Origin: Vanrija pseudolonga
Lineage: Eukaryota > Basidiomycota > Tremellomycetes > Trichosporonales > Trichosporonaceae
DNA length: 64,000 nt
Assembly (NCBI RefSeq): GCF_020906515.1
Contig: NC_085854.1
Location: 2,170,001-2,234,000 of the forward strand
Reading direction: 5' to 3'
Shown: positions 21,150 to 32,283 of the stretch, in pieces
Position numbering within the stretch: position 1 is the first letter of the stretch
Layout of the letters: each line of letters begins with the position of its first letter
Position numbers and translations under genes: made by a program
Notes under the pieces: model-generated
What the model saw: only the letters and a program-made list of their open reading frames with translations
Told to the model about the DNA's origin: nothing
The model's database searches: none

Positions 21150-23694
21150 GATTAGTATCTGTAGGACTATGTGAGCCCGTGGGCACCAGTCTCACATGCC
21201 TGTGCTGTTGTGTGGGGTGACGGGAGGGTGTTATGAGGGTGGGGGAGCAAGGTGTACGAGGCGCGTGTTGAAACGCCTCCGAGGCACTGGTTGTCTCTTG
21301 TCAACAAGGGGGGCTATTCCCCGTATTGACAGCGACAGGCGACTGTCATTCTTCGGGGAGCACTCTTGTGGAACAAATATTGATAAGAGGAGAGGCGACG
21401 ATAAGGGAATTTGTACGTTTCACGGCCACACAGTCGAGGAGTCGAGGAGATGGTGCTCTCTTCAGCCGCTAGCGAAGTGGGCTGGTGGGAGTCGCACCCC
21501 GGAGATCCGTTGCCGGCTCGTCACTGTTGGTAGCTCGGTCACCGCATCGTGGCCAACAGAGAAGGAAGGAGCGTGCAGCGTGCACTTTCCAGGCCGGGGA
21601 GTGGGTCTGGTGGTCATGTCGCGCCACGAATGCAAGACACGGGATTCCGCGACGTAGACGTAGGTGGGGCAGACCGTAATATCGACACTGTCTGCACACG
21701 GAGCGCGGTTAGTTCCGCTGTCTGAAGTCTATCAGAACTCGGCTGCCACCCGCCAGGTATCCGGGTTGTCAGTGCGAGGTGGTGGGTGTCTGGGCTTCTC
21801 ACCTTTACCTCGTCGTGCGTCTCATCTGGTGCCCCGCCAACTTCATGACTCGGTGCCACAGATCACCGTCGTTGTCGTCGTCCCTGGCTAGTACTACGTG
21901 GTTAGTCACGCTCGTGCTAGCTTCACGAAGCGGGAGCTTGTCGTGTGGCATGCCGCACCAGACTGATGCCCAGCGATGCTCAAGGCGACGCTCGACGATG
22001 CTCGGGAGCCCAAGACCGAGCCCGCCAGCCAGTCACGCATAGTCGCAAAGGTTACCCTTGACCCTGCGCGGCCTTGTTGTCCTTGTTGTCCCGAATCCAT
22101 CTGATTCCTAATCTATGGTTGTTCCCGTGCGCGATATAGATGCCGATGATGATGGCCGAGGTGTTACCCTGTTGTTGTTGTTGACGCAGTGACAATGACG
22201 GCGATGATGACGCCGAGGAGCGGCACCAGTTTGTTGGGCTTGTTGTTGTTGAGCGCACCGATCGCGCCGAGCTCTAGTACGCCCAGCCGAGTCTCGTCGC
22301 GACCACTATACCACTACCTGCACTCTCGCACCTCTCGGCAATGCCATCAACTATAACGTAGAGCGGGGAGAGCATGTGGCCGCAATGTGACTGTGCACTC
22401 GTTGATGGGAACCATCCTCTGGCCGTGACGTCAGTGGTCCAAAAGTGCCACAAAAGTCATGTCGCCGGCAATCCCCGTTGGCTTGAACAAGGCTCGTCGC
22501 GTTCAGCCATTGTGGACATTGTCCCATTTTGACCCTGAACATGAGACTTGCACGCTAGCGTGCATTCAAAGGTGTGCCCACCCATGCCACCCACCGCGTG
22601 CGTGCGTCAGACAGAGCGTGTCGCCTGCCGCAGCCGCCGCTGCTGCCCTTGTGCGCCCCCCCCCCCTTGACGCCTGACGCCCCTTGACGCCCTGACTCTG
22701 CCGCCGCGCGTGATGCGCCTGCTGCATTCCAGCCCAGCCAGCCAGCGCAGCATCCAGCCGCCCTTGCTCGTGCGGCCAGACCCACACCCACACCGCGCAC
22801 GCAACCGACCTTCTCCCCCCCGCTTCGCTCGATTCTCCCCCCCCCCCCGGTCACCCACGGCACCACCCAACATTAACCACCCCTTTCCATTGTTGACACG
22901 CTCACCAACACCCACCCCACTCTACTACTCCTACTACACTCCTCACCACCTTTCATCCTCCTCCCTCCCTCCTCCTTACTCTCAGCTGTGTGCGTTGCAC
23001 AGACGCATACAGCTAACCCCTCCTTCCTCCTTGCATTGCATCGCACGCCAAAAAAAGCAAAGGACTCGTCGCGCGGTCACGTCCCTCGCCACCGTCACGC
23101 TCTGTTCCCCCGTCCAACCCTCCAACCCACCGGACATTCCGATCACACTCACCCACCTACCACTCGTCTGCCCCCGCCGCCGCCCATCAATCGGTTCCTC
23201 CACACCCACTACTCCACAAACTTGAATCCTATCACGGCGTCTCTCTTCGGCAACTACTCGTATAGAGTCATTGCCCACGCGAGCACATCATCAACGTAGT
23301 CTTGTGCCCCACCTCCAGCATTGCCGTCGCCGCGGCCACCAGTCACCCTTCACCCCCCCCCGCCCGGCCCGGCGAGCCAACCACCCCTCTCGGCCCCACT
23401 CTTGTTGCGCCCCCCTCCGGCATTTCAACCCCCGACTAGTCGGAACCTCGGTCCTGTCTGCCGACCATCATCATCTTATCCCTCCACACTCTACCATCTT
23501 GCATCTAGCACTTGGACCGCCCCACCACATCTAGGTGCGACCTCGCTACCACCTCTTGCCTCGGCGCGCGCTGCAGTGGCCCCTCCCCCTCACCGCACCA
23601 CCGCGCCGTCCTCCCCATCTCTCTACGCGACGAGGCCTGGGCGTGACGTAGTGTCCACCCCGACCATCGTCCTCGTGCCTGCCTTGCAAGCAGC
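21150..23694. other. Long gene-free stretch, pyrimidine-rich towards ADA2
   Basis: 2.5 kb without a supportable gene. The first ~1.4 kb is mixed composition with only short chance frames. From about 22560 to 23690 the plus strand becomes C/T-rich with uninterrupted C runs (11 C at 22656-22666, 12 C at 22837-22848) and a small CTTGACGCC repeat near 22667-22692. This is probably the promoter and long 5' leader of ADA2. No tRNA, snRNA or repeat family is recognised. Confidence 0.55.
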
Positions 23695-25811
23695 ATGACT
23701 GTCACCCAACGACGAGTCCGCGCCGACCCCCAACGGCCAGATGATCGTGTTGGTGAGTACTTGACTTTGCTCGCGCCGCCGACGCCCATGCTGACACCCT
23801 ACTCCAGTTACCGAGCCTGGTACGTTGCTGACTCCGCCTTCCTCCATGTCACCGAGTGTTATGCTAACCACCTTGCGCGCAGGCGTCAAGTACACGTGTG
23901 ACAGCTGTAAGTTGTTGCGGTGCAGCTGTGTGTGTGGAATGACCGCTGACTCGGCTTCAGGTGGCGTCGACATCACCCACACCATCCGCATCAAGTGCGC
24001 GGCCGTAGAGTGCGAAGAGGTCGACCTGTGCCCCAACTGTTTCTCCGAGGGCAAGGAAGTCCAGCGCCATCGCGCATGGCACCCATACAAAGTTGTTGTG
24101 AGTTTGCCTTCCCCCCATTCTCCCATTCTCTCCATCGCCCATCATGTCACTCACACTTGCCCAGGAACAACACTCCTACCCCATCTTTACAGCCGACTGG
24201 GGAGCAGACGAAGAGTTACTGCTCGTCTCTGGCCTCATCCACCATGGTCTGGGAAACTGGATCGAGGTCGCCGACCATGTTGGCACCCGCACCAAGGAAG
24301 AGTGCGAGAAGCACTATCTCCAGGTGTACCTCGGCCAGGGCGACAAGTCCAAGACGCCTTCCTCCGTCACAGTCGTCGACAGCAACCGCGAGTTCATGCC
24401 CCCAATGGACCGCGACTTTGAGGTCGACCCAGACGAGTTCCAGGAGAAGAAGCGGAGGAGAATAGAGGAGATGAGGAAGCCCGCCGCCATCCCACCAGCG
24501 GGCTCTATCGCTCCGCTCGTGTCGGCTCCAACCAATCACGAAGTCGGTGGCTTCATGCCTGGCCGTCTCGAGTTTGAGCATGAGCTGGAAAACGACGCCG
24601 AATTGGCCGTCAAGGACATGGAGTTCGGCCTCGTGTTCAAGTTTGGTGGCGACGAGCAGCCTCAAGCAAAGATTACGCGGCCAGTGGAGGAAGACGAGGA
24701 AGAGGAGGAAGACGATGACGAAGAGGACGAGGACGACGTCAAGCCCAAGACAGAAGACGACGTCAAGAAGGAGCCATCTGAAGACGACGACGCGAGCTCA
24801 AATGGGAAGAAGAGGAAACGCGAAAAGGCGGTTGTGGACCCAGGAGTAGATGTCGAGGACGAGGACGAGCTCGAAGTCAAGCTCGCTATGCTCGACATTT
24901 ACTTCAAGAAGCTTGACAAGCGCGAGGAGGTCAAGGACTTGATCTTTGACCGAGCTCTGACAGAGCACAAGCGGGTACGTGTTAGCTGTCGTATCTTAGA
25001 GCTGCCAGCTGACGTTCAGATTCTCGCAAATGAGCGCAAGCGGCCAAAGGACGAGCGTGAGCTCATCCAGCGATACAAGGTCTTTGCCAAGCTGCAGACA
25101 GCTCAAGACTTTGAGGTTCTCATTGAGGGCCTGATCTTTGAGCAGCAGCTGAGGCGGCGGATCGCCGAGCTGCAAGAGTACCGCCGCGTTGGCATCACCA
25201 CTGGGGCTGAAGCCGAGTCGTACGAAACAGCAAAGGCCGCCAGAGCTGGCTACCGACCTGTGGTTTCTCGCGAACAAACCGAAGTCATTCGCACTGGAGC
25301 CCGTGTCAACGCTGGCCAGCACCGCTTCCTGCATGGCACACCTGGCCCGCAGGGTGCGGCCGCCAACGACCGCGGTTCTCGCGACCCCACGCCCCGTGTT
25401 CCGGGTCACGGCGGACGGAAGCCTCCGACACCGCTCAACCTGGCCAATGCCGCATCTCTCGACCTCCTCACGACCGAGGAGCAGACGCTCTGCTCGGCGC
25501 TTCGCGTGCTCCCCAAGCCGTACCTTCTCATCAAGGAGACATATCTCCGCGAGAACGAACGGCGCAAGGGGCTGCTCAAGCGCCGCGATGCCCGCAAGAT
25601 GATGAAGATCGACGTCAACAAGTCTGGACGCATCTTCGACTTCCTTGTCGCCAACGGCATCCTCAAGCTCATGTACGACCCAACCATCAAGGGTCTTGGA
25701 CCCGGCAAAGAAGGCCACCATGTTGGTGTCCCCATCGACGTCACGACGGGACGACCACTGGTCCAGCCTGTAGTCCTCCAGCCTACGGCAGTCACGAATG
25801 GTGGTCCATGA
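23695..25811 (+). CDS. ADA2: SAGA/ADA transcriptional adaptor Ada2
   Basis: Exons 23695-23752, 23808-23819, 23883-23906, 23961-24097, 24165-24974 and 25020-25811 give 610 aa. A ZZ zinc finger (GVKYTCDSCGVDITHTIRI, CEEVDLCPNCFSEG) is assembled from four exons, two of them only 12 and 24 nt. A SANT/Myb domain follows (WGADEELLLVSGLIHHGLGNW, TKEECEKHY), then an acidic tract (about residues 250-290) and the Ada2 signature RKRPKDERELIQRYK. A C-terminal SWIRM domain starts near LTTEEQTLC and ends at GLGPG. Ada2 bridges Gcn5 to nucleosomes in SAGA. Intron 24975-25019 (45 nt) is in frame without stops; only removing it restores HKR-ILANERKRPKDERE. Confidence 0.95.
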
Positions 25812-26027
25812 TGTGACCGACCAACCGTGGCGGGAGGGAGTTATCAGCCTGACGCGTTAGATCATGGCGCCGAGGCTTGTGATTAAAGCAATAGTTGTTG
25901 TTTTGGGCAGTGGCACGGGATTAGCCTGTGCTGCGTTGTGGTGAGATACAGAGAGACAGAGAGAAGTCACATTTGCGTAGTCGTAGTCTACCATGCATAT
26001 GAAGAAAGAAGTTACATGTGAGAGGTG

Positions 26028-26584
26028 TTACAACGAGACACTGTCACCAAACAGAGCACGTCCACGCGCGCTAAGGCGGGCAAAGCCCATACGGGCATCG
26101 GCGTCGTCTGGTGACCGCTTTGCCAGCTCGCCGCGGTACGTGACGTCCTCGAGGGCGGGAGTGGCAAGCGCGACGGCGGGGAGGAAGAGACCGAGGGCGA
26201 CAAAGGCCTCGATGACGATCTGCGAAGAGTGGGTCTGTCAATGTTGTTGTTGCCAAGATGTTGCCGGATGGATATCATCATTCCCTTCCCGGCCGTGACA
26301 CCCACCGAGGTCGGCAACGCACCGGCCGGTCGGCCGAGAGCTTTCAATGTGCTCAGGTCTGGTGTGGGTTGTCAGTTTGTGCTGGTTGATAACGCGTCGC
26401 GGCCCGGGCCGATCGGGGCCCACCGGGCGCCTTGGGCCATCCAACTCACACTCGTACGTCGAGAAGGCGGCTGCGGGGGTGGGTCAGCTTGGACTGGACT
26501 TGGACGAAGGTGGATGACAAACGCACCATGGAACAGCGCGACGACGGCCACTGTTGCGAGGAGCTTGCCGAGTGAGGAGGACAT
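26028..26584 (-). CDS. EMC5: ER membrane protein complex subunit 5 (MMGT family)
   Basis: Exons 26527-26584, 26450-26470 (21 nt), 26306-26358 and 26028-26219 give 107 aa. A first hydrophobic segment (LLATVAVVALFHAAFSTY) begins near residue 8 and a second (IVIEAFVALGLFLPAVALA) near residue 45. These are the two transmembrane helices of the Emc5/MMGT1 family. The motif HAAFSTYEYLSTLKALG between them appears only after splicing the 21-nt exon. The soluble C-terminus carries RMGFARLSARGRALF. EMC inserts tail-anchored and multipass proteins into the ER membrane. It is divergent from the bZIP gene. Confidence 0.88.
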
Positions 26585-27626
26585 GGCGGGCGTGGGGTGG
26601 TGTGGTGGGCTGTGTGCGTGATACGAGGCGGGCGATGCGATGCGTTTTGTGGACGACGGGAGGAGGATGACTTGCGAGATGTTGTCGACGTGCTCGACGT
26701 TGCCGCTGTCCTCGATGAGGTCGATGGTGCTGCTGGTTCGCTCACGTTGTCGCCATGTGGAGGGAGGGTGTCGCCTTCGGGATCAATTGACTCCACAGTC
26801 CAGTCACGTGATGCGCGATGCCACAGCCGCCGTCTGCATTCCCCGTTTGTCGTCAGTCACCGCACCGACCGCCGCCAGCCAGCAGTGTACCGGTAAACTT
26901 GCCGCCGCTGACTGGCAGACTGGCTGGCATCACAACCGGAGCCTGACCGACGCACGCAGCCTGACGTCTCTTCCATCTCGTGGTGTTTTCTTCAAAACAG
27001 CATCCATCCATAACAACAACAACAACAAGTGACAATGCCACCAAAGGCAGCAGCAGCAAAGCCTCCCGCCGCCGCCGCCGAGGTCGATAATGGCGCCGAT
27101 GTCGTGAGTCTGATGCCGAGTGCGATGGGCCAGTGCCATCCCAACCCCGCGGTATCGCCGCCCAGGGGTCCCGACGGCGGCCGCAGTTCGGTGCTGTACA
27201 ATCATGTTTGCTGACGAGGTTGTGCACTCGTAACGTGATCACTACTCTACGCGGCACTCGGTTGGATAACACGCTTTTGCCTTGGCGCCTGGCTTTCTGA
27301 TATCCCCTCGGTCCCCCCTCCGCCTCGGTCTTTGCTCGCCGACGGTGACGACTACGCACGACTACCGCCGACGCTGGGCTCACGCCGCATCTGCCCCCCC
27401 CTTGCTCTTGTGTCCCGGGTGTCTAAACTCTGTCGTCTATCGCCGAACCTCCACACCGCCTGCCTGCCCGCACCCGCCCCACACCACCACGCCCACACGC
27501 TGCTCATCGACCCGACCCCACCGCCGCCAACCTACCTATCTGCCTCGCTTGACCGCACGCTCGTTCTGGCTCTTTGCTTACACGATCAATCGTCGCATAT
27601 CACCGACCACTTGTTGATAAATAACT
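26585..27626. other. Divergent interval EMC5 / bZIP with an orphan exon-like frame
   Basis: 1.04 kb. It holds the EMC5 promoter, the bZIP promoter and leader, and an exon-like frame at 27035-27103 that starts with an ATG in good context and ends exactly at GTGAGT (see findings). The rest, including the C-rich 27300-27600, shows no gene. Confidence 0.5.
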
Positions 27627-29496
27627 ATGCCACCCCAACAACGGCGCCGCCGCAACGCGTCAAACTCGCCATCCCCATCCATGTTACAGGACGACTCGTC
27701 TAGCCGCGGAGGCTCGGTGGCCCCGGAAACAGAGAACAACAAGTCGAGGTAGGGACAACGGATTGCGGCATGGTTGCTGACAATCCAGCTCGTCGGCGCA
27801 GATTCGCAAGGCGCAGAACCGTATCGCGCAGCGCGAGTTCCGACTGCGTAAGCAGGTGTGTATGATGTGTACCTCGTGATGAGGGTGGTGTGTGGTTTGT
27901 GCTGACACGTTCGTAGCAATACGTGAGTGGGGGACATGGTGGGCCGACTTTTGCCGCGGAGGCCCCACGGATGTCTTGTCTCATGTTTGTGGCGTCACTG
28001 ACACTCGAGGTAGATCCGAGACCTTGAAGCCCGTGTAGAAATCCTCTCGGGCGACAAGGAGGAGCGCATCGAGCTCATGCTCCTCCTTGTCCGCAACCTC
28101 TTGCAGGAGAACAAGGAGCTTCGGACCATGGTGAAGAACATGGCGTCGTTTGTTGGCGAGGGTGAGCGAGCACCGGCCTCGCTTGGCACTAACATTCCAG
28201 GTCTTGGCTCATGCCTGCCGCGCCTGGGCCTCAACTCTGCCCAGCTGGATTCCATTCTCAACCGCGCCGACACTGATACGGCGTACGAGGCCTTTGTGGC
28301 GCTCAAGGCGAGCAAGGAGCTCGAAGCGGCCAACCCCGGCATCGAGATTGCTCCGCTCCGTAAGCGCTCCGAAACAATCTCAGGCTCGGCAGCCCCCGGG
28401 TCTGTGCCCAAGCGGAAACGTGCCGACAGCGTTACCACCAACACCATGTCGGTCACCTCTGGCGGCGACAAGCGGCCGCGTGGAGTGTCGCCGAGCGAGA
28501 GCGCCTCACACGCTGCCGCTGCCTCGCTCGTCGCCGGTGGCTTTGGCAACTGGGACTTTCTTTTTCCCGACCCAGCCAGCCTGGGGGGCGCCGTAGCTGG
28601 CCCTGGCCCGAGTAGCATCCAGTCTGGCGGCGGACAGCAGCTTGGTTTTCCTCCCAACACTTCGTACGGTGCCTATGGCGTCTTTCCCCCCATCAACCCT
28701 TCGGTGACAGGCTCTGGCGAGGGCGACACGCCCGAGTCTGACCGCCAGCGCAGCCTGCGCGCCGCTGTCGCTCACTTGACCAGCTCGACTGTTGAGAGGT
28801 CGCAGACGCCCAACATTACGACATTAGCCAACAACATGAGCTCTGCCCAGGTTGAGGAGCGCCGCAGGCTTCAGGAAGAGCTCCGGTTGAGCCTGGAGGG
28901 TGAGGAAGCTGCTGAGCGCAAGCTCGACGCTCTGCAACTTGTCACGTACCACCTGAACAAGTGAGGGCGGGCCTGAGGATGTCTGCTAATGTTGCAGCTT
29001 TCGCGTAAACGCAGAGTACTCGCTGCCGCCGTCCCTCCACCCTACGCCGGTGCAGCAGACGGTGCCGCACCAGCACGCGATTGACGGGATTCTCTTCCCA
29101 ACAATCCGCGACCGGATGATTCTGCTGCGCGGGCGGTTCGACCTGGTGGAGGCGTTCCACATGTACATTAGTGACGTGAGTGGCAACGGGCGTGCTTCGC
29201 CTTGCTGTTGTGAGCCCGGCTGACTCTGGCAGTTCAATATTCACGGCGACGACGTGCTCGACCACCGCAACTGGGAGCCGTCTGAGCGGTGGCTGCGCGA
29301 GTTCCAGTGAGTCTTGCGACGCTTGTGTCGTGACGTTCGTCTCTGACAACCCAGGATCCTTGCCGACGGCGAGGTCTACGCCATTGCCAACAAGTGGCGG
29401 GTGCACCGCGGCCTGCCTCCGCTCGTGCGCGAGCCGGACTCGCCGCAGACGACGGTCGCATTGGCGGGGCTGACAGGCAACCTGTCTGCTCACTAG
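27627..29496 (+). CDS. bZIP transcription factor with DUF3425 domain
   Basis: Exons 27627-27748, 27789-27855, 27917-27922 (6 nt), 28014-28161, 28201-28960, 28998-29175, 29233-29306 and 29355-29496 give 498 aa. The basic region QIRKAQNRIAQREFRLRK contains Asn51 and Arg59. The 6-nt exon adds Gln-Tyr, which puts the first zipper Leu at position 69, exactly the N-x7-R-x9-L spacing of bZIP proteins. The zipper continues with a Leu at +7. A disordered Ser/Pro region follows, and a C-terminal DUF3425 domain (FRVNAEYSLPPSLHPT, then IRDRMILLRGRFDL, NWEPSERWLREF). Intron 28162-28200 (39 nt) is in frame and stop-free. Such fungal factors (AP-1-like with DUF3425) often regulate stress or secondary metabolism; the target is unknown. 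Confidence 0.9.
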
Positions 29497-29573
29497 ATAT
29501 ACTATTGTACATGTACAGGAGGAGGAAGGAGGGAAGAGGTGTCTTGTTGACGACGAAGCGCGAGGCGCACACA

Positions 29574-30239
29574 CTATGCAGCTAATGCCGGATGAGCGTG
29601 TGCCGTGGTTGTGAACTTACGGGCAGAGTAGGTTGCGACGAGGTGAGCCCACATGTCCGAGGCACGCGAGTAAGTCTTGAGGCGCTCCTTGATATCGGGC
29701 GAGGCGACGGCACGCAGAATGGCCCCCTGGGCGAGGTGCTCGCGCTTGCGCCAATCAAGCCACTGCGCGCGCTGCTGGACGAGCAAGAGCTCGTTGCGCA
29801 CGCGCGTGTCGGTCGACGTGCCGCGCGGCAGGGACTCGGCGGCAGGCAGCGCGGGCTCGACGAGGCCGGCACGCACGCTGCGGCTCCACTTCGAGTCGGA
29901 GGCGTACGGTTCCGCCTCGGTGCCCTGCACCACGGCCCAGAGGTCGGCGAGGAGGAAGTACTCTTCCATGGTGTCGCACCACGACGGGAAGGTCGCGGCG
30001 CCGAGGAGGCGTGACGGGCCGGCGGGGAGGCCTTGGGCGTCGAGCGACATGGCGTGCGGTGCGGTGGGGGATGTGTTCGCGGCCGACGGCGGAGGCAGGT
30101 GTGCGGCTGGGCCGGAGGGGTGAGAGGGAGAGGGAGAGGGCGGGGGGATACGCCCGCCGCCGAGAGTCAGGCCCAGCGAGCCGGCGGGGAGGAGGTCGAG
30201 GTGTGGTGTTGGCGATACTGGCGTTGGCAGTGATGACAT
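29574..30239 (-). mobile_element. Isolated Ty1/Copia gag-like frame (DUF4219/UBN2 type)
   Basis: One frame of 221 aa. After a Pro/Ser-rich N-terminus, residues from about 75 resemble the N-terminal gag region of Copia elements: FPSWCDTMEEYFLLADLWAVV (shown in part), a central helical part, then ERLKTYSRASDMWAHLVATY. The gag-like frame looks whole. No protease, integrase, reverse transcriptase or long terminal repeat is visible in the flanks. It is therefore either a remnant of an old Copia insertion or a captured (domesticated) gag-derived host gene. It lies 77 bp from the bZIP gene in convergent orientation. Age cannot be judged without terminal repeats. Confidence 0.65.
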
Positions 30240-30611
30240 GGCGCGGCGGTGGGTGGGTGGGGCGAGGATTGGAGGTGCAGCTATGTGCAGTGCAGGACCG
30301 TGCGTAGCACAACAGTCGTCGCTGTCTCGTCGCCCGACCACTCACGCCCCCGCCCCACCACCCTCCTTTGTTGACAAAACTACCGACGTGGGCGCCGTAC
30401 AGGGTCGCGGCGGAGGTCGGTGGCGATGGCGACGGCGGCGTCACTCTCGCACCAAAACATGGATGTCGCGTGCGTCGTGCTGCGCCACGCGCCACATGCC
30501 ACTGTGCGTGCCACGCGAGGCTGTCGCGACGACGTCGGCGTCGGACGTCGAGACGAGGGGCCCCTACCGCAGCATTACACCACCTGCATTATAGTCTAGA
30601 TATCTACCTGC
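30240..30611. other. Intergenic between the gag-like frame and ISC1
   Basis: No gene seen. Presumed upstream region of the gag-like frame and 3' flank of ISC1. No terminal repeat recognised. Confidence 0.5.
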
Positions 30612-32283
30612 TCAGTCCTCGCCCCGGCGGTGCAGCACCGCCAGCTCAAGCTCCATCTCGGACACAAACTCGTCGAGATACCCCCTCTCCCACCTTGTCC
30701 ACAGCCAGCCAATGTAGAGGAACGTTGCACCGGCGGCGCCGACGACGAATGCGACGAGCGTGAAGATGGGCTGGATCCACGGCTTGGGCTGCCACGCGCT
30801 GCCGATCGTGAGGCCGAGCGCGATCACTATCGCGAGGGGCACGAGCAGCGTCAGCTTGGTGCCGTAGCTCGCTGCTTCGCGCGTGTACGCCTTGATGTTG
30901 GTGACCGCCGCGCGGATCGCGCTGGCCGTCGCGCCAGACGAGTGGGCACGCGCGAGCTCGTACGCTGATGTCGGGGACGGGGGCACGTGCGAGTCCTCCG
31001 CGTCGAGTGAGAGCAGCGGCGCCGTGGCGCTGTAGTGCGTCTTTGGGGTCATCGGCTCGTCATGCCCCCGCGGGCCTGCTGACCCCTCGCCCTCTGGCGC
31101 CGCAGCGTCAATCTTGAACGTCGACGTCAGGCCAAAGTGGTCCGAGTAGGAAAAGTTCTCCCCCGGCACGAGCGAGTCGAGGACAACCTTCGACTCGGCG
31201 CAGTGGACCCGGTGAGCGCCGGTGGGGCCGCGGTAGAAGATGTAGTCTAGTCTCTTGCCGCCCTGCGCTGCGATACCCGCGGGGATCGGCTTGCCGTGCG
31301 ACCACGAGTTGAGCGGCGAGTCGCACGTCACCCCGAGCGTCGTGAGCGCCTGGGCAGCCTGCAGGCCGACGGGGGCGGGGTCGTTGGCGTGCGGGTGGGT
31401 CTCGAGGAACGAGTCGGTCAGGCCGCCGTAGGTGCGTAGCAGCGAGATTGGCAGCGAAAAGGGCTGCGAGTTGAAGTCGCCCATCTGGGGGTGTGAGTAC
31501 AAGCACACACTTCTCGCGTGGCCAGCACCAAGCCAGGCCGACTCACCACAAACACCCAGTGCCCCCTTGCCGCGCTCCCCCGCACCTCCGTGGCGAGCTG
31601 CCACGCCTGCGTAATCCTGTGCGTCTGGCGCGTCTCGGGCCCGCCCTCGCCCGCCGCGTGCATGTGTGTGTCCCACACCTCGATTGGGCCGAGCGTCGGG
31701 TGATCGAGCACGGCGCGTGCAGCCGCCTTGTTGACGAAAAAGTCGCCCGCGATCACCTCGCTCGGCCGGCCGGAGAGGTTATACGGCAGCGCGTGCGCCT
31801 CGAGGAAGGGCAGGCGGGAGAAGACGGCGAGGCCGGAGCCTAGTGCGCCGCTGGGGTTGTCAGCTGGTCTGGTCTGGTCTGGTCACGACGGGCGACGGAC
31901 GGCGCTAGCTTGCACGTGTGTGCCATGGTACACTACGGCGTAGGTGGGTCATTCCACACCGCGCCGCCGCCACCGGCACCGACGAGGTGCTCGCTGCGCT
32001 CGCACACAGGCCACTTACGTGTGGTAGAACCGCGAGTACGGTAACACCCCCTGCACGTCGTCGCGGAACTGCACAAACTCCTCGTGGATCCATATCTCCT
32101 GCAGGCAGACGACGTCGTAGTCGGACTCTCGGAGGTAGTTTGCGATGGCGGCGAAGCGCGGCGCGCGGAGCTTGGAGATGAACGCCAGGCCCCTGCGGAG
32201 GCGTTAGCTTGATCGCGGTGTCGAACAACGCACCAGACGTTGAGCGAGAGGATCTTGAGCTCGCTGCTATTACTGTCGCTCAT
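30612..32283 (-). CDS. ISC1: Inositol phosphosphingolipid phospholipase C (neutral sphingomyelinase)
   Basis: Exons 32234-32283, 32019-32192, 31547-31850 and 30612-31484 give 466 aa. The endonuclease/exonuclease/phosphatase fold shows LSLNVWGLAF at the start, CLQEIW (catalytic Glu), DTHMHA, MGDFNSQP (residues 177-184) and the final SDHFGLTS catalytic Asp-His. Two hydrophobic C-terminal segments (LTLLVPLAIVIALGL and FTLVAFVVGAAGATFLYI) are the membrane anchor of the Isc1/nSMase2 family. The enzyme cleaves complex sphingolipids to ceramide and works at ER/mitochondrial membranes in yeast. Intron 2 (168 nt) is long for this locus and contains a CTGGT repeat. It is divergent from the Ivy1-like gene. 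Confidence 0.93.
31864..31883. repeat. CTGGT x4 tandem repeat in ISC1 intron 2
   Basis: Four exact copies of the 5-bp unit CTGGT, close to the acceptor side of the 168-nt intron on the minus strand. Confidence 0.85.

Noticed and set aside
26220-26305. Possible C/D snoRNA in EMC5 intron 3 (perfect ATGATGA word)
   Set aside because: No CTGA D box at a suitable place and no terminal stem flanking the word.
27856-27916. Possible C/D snoRNA in bZIP intron 2 (GTGATGA and CTGA present)
   Set aside because: Only about 20 nt separate the boxes, too short for a guide RNA, and no flanking stem is seen.
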